A DNA stretch of 64,000 nt from Apostichopus japonicus (lineage: Eukaryota; Echinodermata; Holothuroidea; Aspidochirotida; Stichopodidae), in the NCBI RefSeq assembly GCF_037975245.1, contig NC_092573.1, positions 2,048,501 through 2,112,500 of the forward strand, written 5' to 3'. The position numbers and the translations under genes are program-made. The notes under the pieces are model-generated. The model did no database searches. It saw nothing but the letters and a program-made list of their open reading frames with translations, and was not told the origin of the DNA. Shown here one piece after another: positions 13,024 to 41,324 of this stretch; the stretch's first letter is position 1, and each line of letters opens with the position of its first letter.

Positions 13024-13457
13024 AATGTAGAGTGTAAACCTGCCTCTCCTCTCTCATAAATATCAATATTTTATAGTTGTGTCTGGCAATAACATTATTG
13101 AAGATATTGTTTATCATTTAGAACTAAAACTGTCGCAAATTAAAAAATTTGGCTTCGTAAATGAATAAATAAATAAGTAAATGCGAATAATTTCAAATTA
13201 GGAAATGATTGACGGATCTCGCCCATTCATATCATAAACGTGATTGGGCAAATGACGTCATGCGTGAAAATAAAGTTCTAATTAAGGTCGTCTTCATAAT
13301 AAATGTGTATTTTTCCTATAATACCACTGGTTATCTGTTATTTATCTATGACGTTTGATTTTCCCTTCTGTTTACAAAGTACTGTGTTTACCAAACAAAT
13401 TGGGTTATAATTGCTTATTAATAAACAGAAAGTTTGAACATTCTCGGTTCATGGCAA
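13024..13457 (+). repeat. Direct duplication, copy 1 (about 430 bp)
   Basis: Matches 14,069-14,505 along its whole length. Shared blocks include GTGTAAACCTG, a GAAGATATTGTTTATCATTT block, GATTGACGGATCTCGCCC, TGACGTCATGCGTGAAAATA and AATAAACAGAAAGTTT. TGACGTCA is a full CRE octamer and is conserved in both copies. Confidence 0.9.
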
Positions 13458-14068
13458 TACGAAAATTCAAAACATTCAAGTCAAAACATTGAAACGACTT
13501 TACCACAATATACAGAGACGGCCGAACTACTTGCCTTTAAACTTTTAGGAAAGAGTTGTTTCAATAAAGTCGTCTACATGTTTTATATATTTTAATATAA
13601 TCATTATTTTAAATATTTATTTGGCCTTTGCTATATTATAGCGCTTTTTATGTATTGTAACTTTAAGTCGTTTATTTACTTATGGTCTTATTTCACCTCG
13701 GTTTTATTTATCGTTTATTTTGATTGTTTCCATGTGTTCTTCTTTTTCATATCTTGTCATGCATTCATGTACGTCTGCTGCTTTGTCAGTTTGGTTTTTC
13801 GAGGGTCTCAAAAAACATATGCTACGCCTGATGTAGAAAAAAAAGTTAATTTCTTCAAAGATTTGTATCACTGTTATTCTTGTTTCAGGAAGGGACGGTT
13901 TTATCTTTTGAAGCACGCGGAGCTGGGTTCGTGTCGAAACAGTTGCATTCATATTGGACAACGACTAAAGATTGTCCATTTCTAAATATGTATACGATTT
14001 CAACATGTTTTATTTTTTATATTTATTTACCCTTCAATACTTATGATATGAAATACGTGGTCAAAAAA
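13458..14068. other. Spacer between the duplicated copies
   Basis: Open frames on both strands around 13,650-13,985 (111 and 85 codons) are T-rich on + and match no family I recognise. Nothing else is supported. Confidence 0.4.
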
Positions 14069-14505
14069 TGGTAGGGTGTAAACCTGTTTTCCTCTCTCAA
14101 AAATACCAATATTGTGTTGTTGTTTCAGGCAATAATATATATAGAAGATATTGTTTATCATTTAGAACTAAAATTGTTGCAAATTTAAAGAAAAAACTGT
14201 GTATATAAATAAATAATTAAATAATTAGGAATAATTTCACAATAGGACATGATTGACGGATCTCGCCCATTCATATAATAAACGTGATTGGACAAATGAC
14301 GTCATGCGTGAAAATAAAGTTCTAATTAAGGTCGTCTTCATAACAAATGTGTATTGTTCCTAATATCACTAGTTATCAGTAGTTATATGTTATGTATCCA
14401 TGGCGTTAGGTTGTCCCCTCTGTTAACAAATAATATATTAACCAAACAAACTGGTTTATAATTGCTCATTAATAAACAGAAAGTTTAAACACTCGCCGTT
14501 CAATC
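14069..14505 (+). repeat. Direct duplication, copy 2 (about 430 bp)
   Basis: Second copy of the 13,024-13,457 unit, same orientation, start-to-start distance about 1,045 bp. Scattered substitutions and small indels show the duplication is not recent. Function unknown. Confidence 0.9.
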
Positions 14506-14870
14506 GTAAGGTAACTTTCTAAGAAATCAAACTTATGCTTTTGCTAACAATACTTAAATGTTATTGAACAGAAACACCTATAATTCTTTGAGAAACTTAA
14601 TATACATGCACATTCATCTGTCAGATTTGTTGGGCAATATATCGAGAAAATAAAAGCGATTCCGCAACAAACTTGAATTTTGGTAAAGGCCTGAAAGCCT
14701 GAAATGCAATTGTGTTTTGCTCGTTTATGATCAATTATGTCATTCTCTTCGACACTAAACTTGTTCTAAAATGGCTCATATTCTGCATTATCAAATTTCA
14801 TTATGAACAGGAGAAAAAATGAACCAAGAATTTTAGTATTTGATGAACAAGTATTTCTACGACGAATTTC

Positions 14871-15241
14871 CAGTGGCGGAGCTACGGGTATTGGTCAAGG
14901 GGGCGAGAATGGTCTATAGGGGCGTTTTCGACACTATCTAAGCGGAGCGCCACCACAGGTTGGCGCGGAGCGTACATAATTTTTTTGAGTAAAGATACTC
15001 CCTAGATCGCCGGAAGGACCCTTTCCTGGCCTTGCTAATTTGCAGATAAACGAAGAATAAATAGGTGTCGATCGCCAACACAATGTGACAAATGTCAATA
15101 GGTAGATGAGAGCGCAATAAAAAAGCGTCAATAATCGCGAATAAGTAAAAAGTGGTAAAAGCTGAAAAGGGCGCCGCGGCAGTCCATTTGAGTCCGTCAG
15201 GGGATGCCCCCCCCCCTGACTGTATGGACGCTCCGCCACTG
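14871..15241. mobile_element. hAT-type MITE (371 bp)
   Basis: Perfect 12-bp terminal inverted repeats: CAGTGGCGGAGC at the left, GCTCCGCCACTG at the right. Flanks CGAATTTC and TGATTTCC could be a worn 8-bp target duplication. A related copy at 36,856-37,236 has a clear 8-bp duplication, which supports the hAT assignment. The body carries the hairpin core shared by four elements in this window (14,934-14,974) and a C-rich right end. No transposase coding, so it would depend on an autonomous relative. Confidence 0.93.
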
Positions 15242-15914
<673 letters not shown>

Positions 15915-16210
15915 TTCCGATACTGGTCAGGACTGACAGTCATAGTATACAAATTACGGTATACCTTTATAGGAGTCAAAGATGCACTCTATAATAATTA
16001 TGACTGTAATATCAAACATCATGTGTCTTAACCAAAGTCACTCTCCGTTGGTATAACCTTGTCTGTTCAGGTTTCACTTATATACCTATTGTACTTTAGG
16101 ATAATGAACATCCCACTAATTACCACACGTGGTCTTACTGTGTAGGCTCTCCACATTTGGTCAATCAACATATTTTAAAAGAATGAAAAATTTAACTTTG
16201 GCAACTTGAT

Positions 16211-16234
16211 GATATAAATATATATATATAATAC

Positions 16235-16268
<34 letters not shown>

Positions 16269-16278
16269 CTATATATCT

Positions 16279-16309
<31 letters not shown>

Positions 16310-16321
16310 ATAAATATATAT
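16211..16321. repeat. Interrupted (TA)n microsatellite
   Basis: TA tracts broken by CA, CT and AAT steps. It directly abuts the SINE-like unit that follows. Confidence 0.95.
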
Positions 16322-16322
16322 A

Positions 16323-16642
16323 GTTGGTTAGCATCATGTTTGATCTCTAGAGTAAGGCAAAATATGTCACCAAAAAACAGAACTAGTATTGTTCGATACA
16401 GGTGACAAACGCCTACAGTGGAATTACGACCTTCCTTACCGGTTTCGAACCTCTGGACATACAATCAGCGTCCATAGCCTAGTGGTTAGGGTGTCCGCGT
16501 ACAGAGCGGAAGGCCCGTGGTTCGAATCCCGGTGGAGGCTGAAAGTTTTTTCACTGTTCTTGATTTTCCAACCCATTACGATTTTCATTTGTATATATTC
16601 ATTTGCCATTGTCGTTTACCTCCATTGCATTAACATAAAGTC
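16323..16642 (+). mobile_element. tRNA-derived SINE-like element, full copy
   Basis: Related sequence occurs at 16,669-16,755, 27,048-27,142 and 27,207-27,370. The middle holds a tRNA-like region with RNA polymerase III A and B boxes; the 3' part shares TTCACTGTTCTTGATTTTCC with the other copies and runs into (TA)n. Blocks before the tRNA-like part (GGTTAGCATCATGTTTGATC, ACAGGTGACAAACGCC) are also shared with the 27.2-kb copy. The tRNA-like head is therefore internal to the shared unit, unlike a classical SINE where it is at the 5' end. Confidence 0.8.
16468..16539 (+). ncRNA. tRNA-like Pol III promoter region within the SINE
   Basis: 72 nt fold in tRNA order. Acceptor GCGTCCA pairs with TGGAGGC in 6 of 7 positions; the anticodon stem TCCGC/GCGGA is perfect with a 7-nt loop GTACAGA (apparent anticodon ACA); A box TAGCCTAGTGG at 16,475 and B box GGTTCGAATCC at 16,519 fit consensus. 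The T stem has two mismatches and ACA is an unusual anticodon, so this is a pseudo-tRNA head of a repeat and not a working tRNA gene. Confidence 0.7.
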
Positions 16643-16668
16643 ATATATATACATATATATATATATAT

Positions 16669-16755
16669 TGTTCGATGCAGGTGTAAGGCGCCCGCAGTGG
16701 GATTACGACCTTCCTTACAGGTTTCGAACCTCTGGACATACAATCAGCGTCCTTG
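16669..16755 (+). mobile_element. Partial copy of the SINE-like element
   Basis: Repeats the segment TTCGATACAGGTG...ATACAATCAGCGTCC of the previous copy with few changes, then stops exactly where the tRNA-like head would begin. Separated from the full copy by a short (TA)n run. Confidence 0.8.
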
Positions 16756-17890
<1,135 letters not shown>

Positions 17891-17924
17891 AGACAAATGA
17901 ATTTAACCTTTGACGTTAACCCCT

Positions 17925-18455
17925 GCAATCACAAAAGACTATGCAAAGTAAATGTACGCGTATGCAAAGGCTATCAATTGTATCTGATGGTATTAAATTC
18001 TGGAATCAAATTTGGTGATTCAATAAAAACGCAAACTCCGTAAAGCTATTTTCTGATAAGTTAAAAAAGACAATAATATCTAAATATGAACACTTCTAGG
18101 TTATCCTTATGTATTTTCATTTCCATTTTGTTTATGTTTCTATTTGACATCTTTCTATTTATCCCAACTGACTGCTCCATTTCTTTTACTCTATGCAAGT
18201 TACCGGGTTGGTCAATATGCTGGGTGGGGGGGGGGGCAGATCCTCTTCTAAAGTTCTAATCCTTCTATTTTCCCTTTATTTACATTCAATTTGTATTAAT
18301 TAATTATGTTACGGTGGGCTTCTTGTAAAAGCTTCGGTTTCAAAGCCCTTCCACCATTTTCTTATCGATTGTTATATGTAATTTTCATTGTACACATTGC
18401 AATTTATGCATGAAAATGGAAAAATAAATCAAATCAAATCATATCATATCATGTG
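17925..18455 (+). pseudogene. Decayed LINE 3' end (RT C-terminus plus tail)
   Basis: Translation around 17,950-18,092 gives [19 protein letters not shown], then after an internal stop [19 protein letters not shown] and a stop. This fits the conserved GxKxWN...F(K/S)xKLKK end of CR1/jockey-type reverse transcriptases. About 330 bp of non-coding tail follow, ending in AATAAATC and AAATC/ATATC pentamers at 18,423-18,452. The upstream part is missing and replaced by (TA)n, consistent with 5' truncation. Non-functional. Confidence 0.65.
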
Positions 18456-18565
18456 GATTGTAGTTCCACGGTTTTCGCCAAAGTCATTTGCCCTATAACA
18501 GCCAAATACGTCAAATGTACTCTGTGGCTAAATCTATCTGTCTGTCTTGTTGTCTTGTGTTGTAG

Positions 18566-18684
18566 GTATTTACAGAGGGAGTGAGAAATACACTAAAGAA
18601 GAGCGTCTAGTTTTCCGTCAGCGTATAGGGAGGATTCTGCGCACAACAGAATTCCAAATACAGGAGAATGGATTGAGCATTTAA
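18566..18684 (+). CDS. Possible terminal coding exon of an unidentified gene
   Basis: A T/G-rich tract and TTGTAG at 18,560-18,565 form a good acceptor. In phase 1 the frame runs 38 codons (starting IYRGSEKYTKEERLVFRQ) to TAA at 18,682-18,684. The peptide is charged and exon-like but I do not recognise it. The other two phases hit stops at once. No partner exon was found on the + strand, so it may be chance or a relic. Confidence 0.3.
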
Positions 18685-19395
18685 AGTGCTCATTACCCGC
18701 CGAGTTTATATCTATCTTTTACCTTTTACTTATTTGTTTTTATAAGAAAACCCCATCATTTCCTCTCATTTGTTTTGTTTAATTTTATCCATTTACCGAA
18801 TGCTCACTAGCGTGCTGTTCACCGATGATTTTGTTGTTGTTGTTGTGGCAGACAGTACACAGCGCCACCAAACTAAACAAATACGGATCGTATACTGTTA
18901 CATGGTTAGTTCTCAAAGTCCGATTATTGTTATATAATATTTCTTATAGGATAATGTTTATCTCGTAAATGTACATTACTTCTGCATTGACCATATCATG
19001 TCACTATAGTAACATCTCCGTATCACATGATAATCGTATAAAGAAAACTCTTTTTTTAATTAACAAAGAATATCAAAACAGTTCGTTCGTATTTAGCAGA
19101 AGTTCATCATAGTTCCGATAGGCGTCTTTTAAACACTGAGATTCACAAGCTAGTCATGTTTCCCCCAAAAACAATTCCTCTTCTGTTACGTGCGGCAGTG
19201 AGTAGGGGATTCGATATAAAATCATATAACGGTTCTCACCTACACGCTTTGCTCAATCCACACAAACGATATCGCCTCAATTCATTCTCTACCCCACCTT
19301 CCTCCCCCCCCCCCCCACACACCTCATACACACACTTTCACATGCACAACCCCTCCCTCTTTTCACAAATCGACTGTCATATCCAAGGAAATCCC

Positions 19396-35444
<16,049 letters not shown>

Positions 35445-35448
35445 GATG

Positions 35449-35493
35449 TTAGTAGTAAGAGCTCTGAAAACGACCACAGAATAAGAAAGACAT
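35449..35493 (-). other. Short upstream ORF before the RTK start
   Basis: Fourteen codons (MSFLFCGRFQSSYY) ending in TAA four bases before the RTK ATG. If the transcript extends through here, it could dampen translation. If the TTTTCAG at 35,466-35,472 is used as a splice acceptor, it is intronic and irrelevant. Confidence 0.3.
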
Positions 35494-35770
35494 CAATTGA
35501 TAGCGAGTCCGTTTGGGACATGATATGTTTCACATACATATATAAAACATTCGATTATATGATAAACATGACTATGTTACGTTTGTTGATTTACATTACC
35601 TGCTTACATGTAATATTCAAGGGTATATGCGACGCTTCTACAAGCGATGTTTTTATTTTATCCAGTTTAAGTTGTAGTTTAATTCTGTTTCTGTTTTAAT
35701 TCCTTAATTAGAAAAACAACGACAATCCTATCAACATAAGTCTAAATGTCTTTCACTGATTAATTTCTAT

Positions 35771-35824
35771 ATAATCGAATATTTCAACGACGTACCATGG
35801 TACGTCGTTGAAATATTCGATTAT
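35771..35824. repeat. Perfect 54-bp palindrome
   Basis: Arms of 26 bp (left begins ATAATCGAATATTTCAACGA) with a 2-bp AT centre and no mismatch. After two mismatched bases, about ten more bases pair (TTAATTTCT with AGAAATTAA). It sits about 330 bp 5' of the RTK start codon. Confidence 0.97.
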
Positions 35825-35956
35825 CCAGAAATTAATTGAAACATCGCTATTTTTGATAATTACAAGAAGGGAGCTTGTGGAAGAGGCAACTATGCTTATA
35901 CTCTATCTGTAGTCTTCTCTAAATAGAGAATGACCGTGAGTTAAAACTTGCCTGGA

Positions 35957-36163
35957 CATCGTGAGTTTGTGATGTGATATGATGTGAGGTGATGGGATGT
36001 ACTGCGAGATCGTGCTGTGATGTGACAATACTTGACCTGCTATCGTGTAATGTAATGTGACGGTGTTGTGTAGTGATATGTTGTGATGTGAAGTGATGTG
36101 ACATGATGTACTGCGACATTGTGCTGTGATGTGGCAAGTATCGTGTGGTGTAATGTGACGGTG
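35957..36163. repeat. 93-bp satellite, left fragment
   Basis: About two degenerate units of the GTGATGTGAAGTGATRTGAC satellite, ending ...TGACGGTG where the composite transposon begins. The array resumes at 38,290. Confidence 0.9.
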
Positions 36164-36855
36164 CAGGCGCGTATCCAGGATTTTCTAACCCGGGGGGCGC
36201 GAATTACTATCTAAGCAGAGCGCCACCATCGGTTGGCGCGCAGAGTACAAGAAAATTTCTGGTTTTGATACCCCCCCCCCCCCCCCCAGATCACCGGAAA
36301 CGGCACTTCTCGGGCTTGAAATGACCAACCAGATGTACACTTTTGGCCTGAGAACCAAGTATTTCCTAATAGTTTTTTTTCCATCCATAACCTTTTTGAA
36401 GATTGTCAACCCGGCACACGTCATGTTCGACCCGATCACATGTCCTGTGGGTCTTTGCTTTTGTAGGTGATTCTACGTCGCGGCCCACAATACCCGTCAG
36501 CCCCACTTTTTAAGGTTTTAAGCCCCAAATTTGTTCAGAATTTGAAAATTCACATTTCTCGTGAATAAACTCACTTCAAAACATACCCATAATGTTGTAC
36601 AAATTTTCATCTATGGACAACCAATATAGAAAAACTACCTTCAACCCCTAACAGACCGGTCAAAATTGCACGAGTAGAGGGAAGTGTGATGCAGAATGTT
36701 GGTCAGAAATTTTCGAAAATTCAGATACAGTTAATTTATTAGTGTACAAATATTAAACCTCTTATAACGGCTATTATAAAACTTGGTTGAAGGATATGAA
36801 AAATAGCAGATATTTCCGAACCGAACACTACACACAGGCGTAGGAGGCGCGGTGG

Positions 36856-37236
36856 CAGTGGCGGAGCTAGGGGTATTGGTCAGGAGGGGCGAGAATGGTC
36901 TGTAGGGGCGCTTTCGACACTATCTAAGCGGAGAGCCACCACTAGTTGGCGCGTAGCGCACAGACAAATTTTGAGTAAAGATACTCCCTAGATCGCCGGA
37001 AATGACCCTTTCAGGGCCTGGCTAATTTGCAGATAAACGAAGAATAGGGTGTCATCGCCAAATTACACCAACAAAATGTGACAAATGTCAATAAGTAGAT
37101 GAGAGCGCAATAAAAAAGTCAATAATCTAGAATAAGTAAAAAGTGGTAAAGAGCTGAAAAAGGCGCCAGCAGTCCATTTGAGTCCGTCAGGGGGGGGGGG
37201 CATCCGCCCCCTGACCGCATGGACGCTCCGCCACTG
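36856..37236. mobile_element. hAT-type MITE (381 bp), nested
   Basis: Same family and orientation as 14,871-15,241: CAGTGGCGGAGC and GCTCCGCCACTG ends. The target duplication is CGCGGTGG (36,848-36,855) against CGCGGCGG (37,237-37,244), 7 of 8 identical. Confidence 0.95.
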
Positions 37237-37592
37237 CGCGGCGGGGGTGCAGCCCCTAATTCGCCATTACTAATGTAAAAGAGAGTTTTGACATAATTGG
37301 ACCTCCATGTTTTCTATACATCTACATGAGACATGTCGTTGTTTACATTAGCATCCCGCGGTATACTGCGCAATTTGAACGGACCGTACGGTACATGATG
37401 GCATGCGATGTAATAACCGATGCTTGCTTATATGATATTGACATTGACACGTTGAACGCGCGCTTCGCCCGCGAAAACTTTTTGGTTATTTTTTCAGGCA
37501 AGTCGGACAGTTTTGAGGCTTTTCATCCTGGAACGCCATTTTCATGCTCACTGATATGATGTGATATCTGCTGTTTGCGTTACAAATTCGAA

Positions 37593-37860
37593 CAGGCGCG
37601 TAGCGAGGAATTTGCCAAGGGAGGGGCGAAGCCTGTAGGCAAATTATCTAAGCGTAGCGCCACCATAGGTTGGCGCGAAGCGTACAAGCAAATTTTGGCC
37701 GAAAATGTCTCCCAGATCGCTGGAAATGACACTTCCCAGGCCTTGTAAGTTGCATCTAAGCACTTTCTATTTTGAAATTACTTAGCGATATCATTTAAAA
37801 AAATGCTGAATGGGGGGGGGGCGGTCGCCCCCATCCCAAAATGCGTCATGTTCCCCGACG
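37593..37860 (+). mobile_element. Nested hAT-like element, left end only
   Basis: Starts CAGGCGCGTAGCGAGGAA, a variant of the composite's own terminus, and contains the shared hairpin core at 37,645-37,690 with the ATCGCTGGAAATGAC block. A G/C-run hairpin (GGGGGGCGGTCGCCCCC) lies near 37,812-37,833. I could not find the matching right end. Confidence 0.6.
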
Positions 37861-38289
37861 ACACGGTCGAGTTCGAGATCAGCCACAGTTGGATTCATAG
37901 CACAATTCTACACACGCGTTATGATAGACCATATATAGTATATATATAGATCATTAGTGAGAGAGGAAAATGGAAACGTCAAAAAAATGGGGTTGTCGGT
38001 GTAAGGGGTAGGGTGAGGCACACTTTTACGAAATCATTGATCCGTCACTGGCTACCCTTCAGCGCTGTAATGATGTCACTGTTCCTCTTTCTCTTCCCGG
38101 TGTCTTCGCGTTTTTTTTTAACTCCCTCCTTTTCTCCTTCTTCTCCCTTTCTTCTTTTTCTTTTCCCTTCCTTCCTCTCCTCCTCCTCTTTTCCCCTCTT
38201 TTTTCCTTTTTTCTTTTCTTTTTTTTTCCTCCTCTTTTTCTTACCCGGGGGGCGCGCGCCCCCAACGCCCCCCCCTGGATACGCACCTG

Positions 38290-39255
38290 CGGTGTTGTGA
38301 AGTGATGTAATGTGAAGTGATGTGATGTGAAGTGATATGACTTGATGTACTGCGACATTGTTCTGGGATGTGGCAAGTATCGAGTGGTGTAATGTGACGG
38401 TGTTGTGAAGTGATGTGATGTGAAGTGATATGACTTGATGTACTGCGACATTGTGCTGGGAAATGGCAAGTCTAGAGTGGTGTAATGTGACGGTGTTGTG
38501 AAGTGATGTGATGTGAAGTGATATGACTTGATGTACTACGACATTGTGCTGGGATGTGGCAAGTATCGAGTGGTGTAATGTGACGGTGTTGTGAAGTGAT
38601 GTGATGTGAAGTGATATGACTTGATGTACTGCGACATTGTGCTGGGAAATGGCAAGTCTAGAGTGGTGTAATGTGACGGTGTTTTGAAGTGATGTGATGT
38701 GAAGTAATATGACTTGATGTACTGCGACATTGTGCTGGGATGTGGCAAGTCTAGAGTGGTGTAATGTGACGGTGTTGTGAAGTGATGTGATGTGAAGTGA
38801 TATGACATGATGTACTGCGACATTGTGCTGGGATGTGGCAAGTATCGAGTGGTGTAATGTGACGGTGTTGTGAAGTGATGTAATGTAAAGTGATATGACT
38901 TGATGTACTGCGACATCGTGATGTGATGTGGCAAGTATCGAGTGGTGTAATGTGACGGTGTTGTAAAGTGATGTGATGTGAAGTGATGTCACATGATGTA
39001 CTGCGACATCGTGATGTGCTGTGGCAAGTCTAGAGTGGTGTAATGTGACGGTGTTGTAAAGTGATGTACTGCGAAAACGTGCTGTGGTTTGGTATTTGTC
39101 TTGCTGCCGTGTCGTATGATTTGACTTAATAACATGTGGTGTAATGTGATGGTGTTGTAGATATGTGGTATGGTGTGCTGCGATGTGGTGTGAGTTTACT
39201 AGATATCGTGCGGGGAAATGGGACTGTACTGTAATGTTTAATAATGTGGTGTTTA
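38290..39255. repeat. 93-bp satellite, main array
   Basis: TGTTGTGAAG-type anchors fall at 38,401, 38,494, 38,587, 38,680, 38,773, 38,866, 38,959 and 39,052, exactly 93 bp apart; the first unit is 15 bp longer and the last part is decayed. As 93 is 31 codons, the - strand stays open for 404 codons, which I regard as an artefact of the period. Confidence 0.97.
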
Positions 39256-40885
39256 TCATTTATTTATTATGAGTTCACTGACCCATGTTGCCCATATACG
39301 TACACGCGATAATTAATCGCCTGTGTCCCCAACGCCTCCTGTCCCACTCCCGCGCCTCATCCGGCCACACACACGCATTTGATCTACATTTCAATTTCTT
39401 CCGGCCATCATTATCATAGTGATGAATTATTGAATTATGAATGATTTATTAATAAGTCGTGATTAATACCTGTTGCTGTTCCATACCGTATATCATTGTT
39501 TGCAAATGTGTGGCGAAATAACTGCAACAAAGTATGATGTAATATGCAACAAACTATACATTAAAGACCATACAAACTAAATGTTACTTTTATTATGTAA
39601 AAAGGTAGTACATATCGTTATATTCACCATTTTTCATACCATATCATGATCTTCACTTATAAAATCATGTTGTCTCAACCAAGTATATTTATTAAATTAG
39701 ATCGCTTAATTTCGAGGGTTTTTATTTATTTATATTTGTACAGTATATTTATAACTAATTGAATTAAATGGATAAAACTAAGGAAGGAACGAATCCAATG
39801 ATTGATATTTACAGTTCTTTATCTGACTGATTGCAAAGACTGTAGTAACCTTTGACACACAAAGCAAGCCCGTGCAACTTCCGTAAGGAACAAATAAAAA
39901 TCTTATGCTTCATAACACCTCTCCACACATACCAAATATATTTACTTATAGCTGTTTTTTTTTTGTGTGCTTTCAATTGGTCACGCTTTATGATCAATGA
40001 ACACGCACACATACAACTGCAGACTAGACTCTGTATACAATTAAATCAGTGTCTCGGAGGAGGGTAGGGGGAGGGGAGGGAGGGTAGGGGAGGGGAGGGG
40101 AGGGGAGGGGTAGGGATATTTTCTTGATGTGAAGGTTTATTACGCAATGCCATTATCCTTAAGATAAATAGTTGAAAATCGTCCAGGATTAGGTAAAGCC
40201 GTTTATACCCCTAACAATCGGACTTGTCTTCATTTAGCATTTGTTAGTGTTCTTATTATATTAATATATTACGATGTTAACCCATATATAGTAGTGTACC
40301 TCATAAATAATAGGCCAAATCAGCCTAAACGATACCGTCAAAACGTTAACTGACGATCTCGTACATAAATGCGATATATGTTACAAATAAAGTTAAGTAA
40401 TTTTTGGTCACGAATCACGCGATAAATCACAGATTTTGCAGGCAACAAAATGAAAATTGGTCATTCTTTTGTCTTTGTTGTTATGGCTGGCCTCAAAAAA
40501 AAGGGGATGACTTTTGGTTTGTACTGGTTATGATAGTTTGAATTATAGTTCTATGTTTTAACAGAAGTGGCCTTTCTTCCGTTTCCTATAAATTTGGTTA
40601 TTAGAAATACGGTATGGATTGTAGATATAAGACACTGAGGTTAATTACGCGCCATGTTTACATTAGTATTTGGTTCTAGTTATAACATTCTTGAAGCGGT
40701 GAACACATTGGTACAGTTTTTTTTATTGGAGTGCGGGAGGTGGGGGGGGGGGGGGCTTGTCATACGATATATACCGGTATTGTTTGTATGTGTCAAACGC
40801 AGTACAATTTTTTCTAGAATATATTTTAAGTAAGTATCCGCTGTAAGTATTAATAGAAGCACTCTCGATAATTATATTTTAGATA
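39256..40885. other. Intergenic, no gene seen
   Basis: AT-rich, with the G-rich tract listed at 40,057 and a (G)n run near 40,742-40,755. Short frames only. Confidence 0.5.
40057..40115 (+). other. G-quadruplex-prone G-rich tract
   Basis: At least ten runs of three to five G separated mostly by single A or TA, a textbook G4 pattern on the + strand. Confidence 0.85.
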
Positions 40886-41179
40886 CAAGGGTCCAGGAAA
40901 GTATTAAAATGGGGAAGGGTGCGCTCCTATGGTCGTTGAAATCGACTGCAATGTGGGGTGTGTATGAGGTCTTCCTCCCTCCACCCCCCCCCCCCTCCGC
41001 CGGGAAAAGGGAACATATTGGACGTCACGTGGTATATTAAGAGTCATATCTAGACTAGTCTTAGGTCTAAATGAAAGGATTTGCTAATTCTTACCCTTTT
41101 GCAAGGTTGAAAAAATAGGGAGGGGCGGGGGAGGGGGGGGAGGAGAGGATACAACCCCACATCCCTGGATCTGCGCCTG
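40886..41179. mobile_element. Degenerate hAT-like MITE
   Basis: The right end CCCTGGATCTGCGCCTG is the inverse of CAGGCGCAGATCCAGGG; the left end CAAGGGTCCAGGAAAG matches it only partly. The body has (C)n and (G)n tracts, as other MITEs here do. Flanks give no convincing target duplication. Confidence 0.5.
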
Positions 41180-41324
41180 TTTTATATATATATATATATT
41201 GGTAGTGCGATCACAAGTTTACGCAATAGATGATATGCACAAAGTACTTACAAATATCAACAATATAACTCTTAAATATTCACTTTTTATTTATTTAAAT
41301 TAAAACTAACGTAGGGACTCCAGG

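Larger units (their letters stand above)
36164..38289. mobile_element. Composite hAT-like insertion (2.1 kb) inside the satellite
   Basis: Ends CAGGCGCGTATCCAGG and CCTGGATACGCACCTG are inverted repeats with one mismatch. The satellite word CGGTG is present on both sides (36,159-36,163 and 38,290-38,294), consistent with a 5-bp target duplication. Inside are the nested MITE 36,856-37,236, another element end at 37,593, a (C)17-like run near 36,271 and a pyrimidine-rich stretch at 38,090-38,240. No transposase frame is visible, so it is non-autonomous or internally eroded. Confidence 0.85.

Noticed and set aside
16468-16539. Functional tRNA gene
   Set aside because: T stem mismatches, unusual ACA anticodon, and flanking sequence repeated with deletions elsewhere show it is part of a dispersed element.
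38045-39259. 404-codon open frame on the - strand
   Set aside because: It lies across the 93-bp satellite (31 codons per unit), so openness follows from the period; it also runs into the transposon end.
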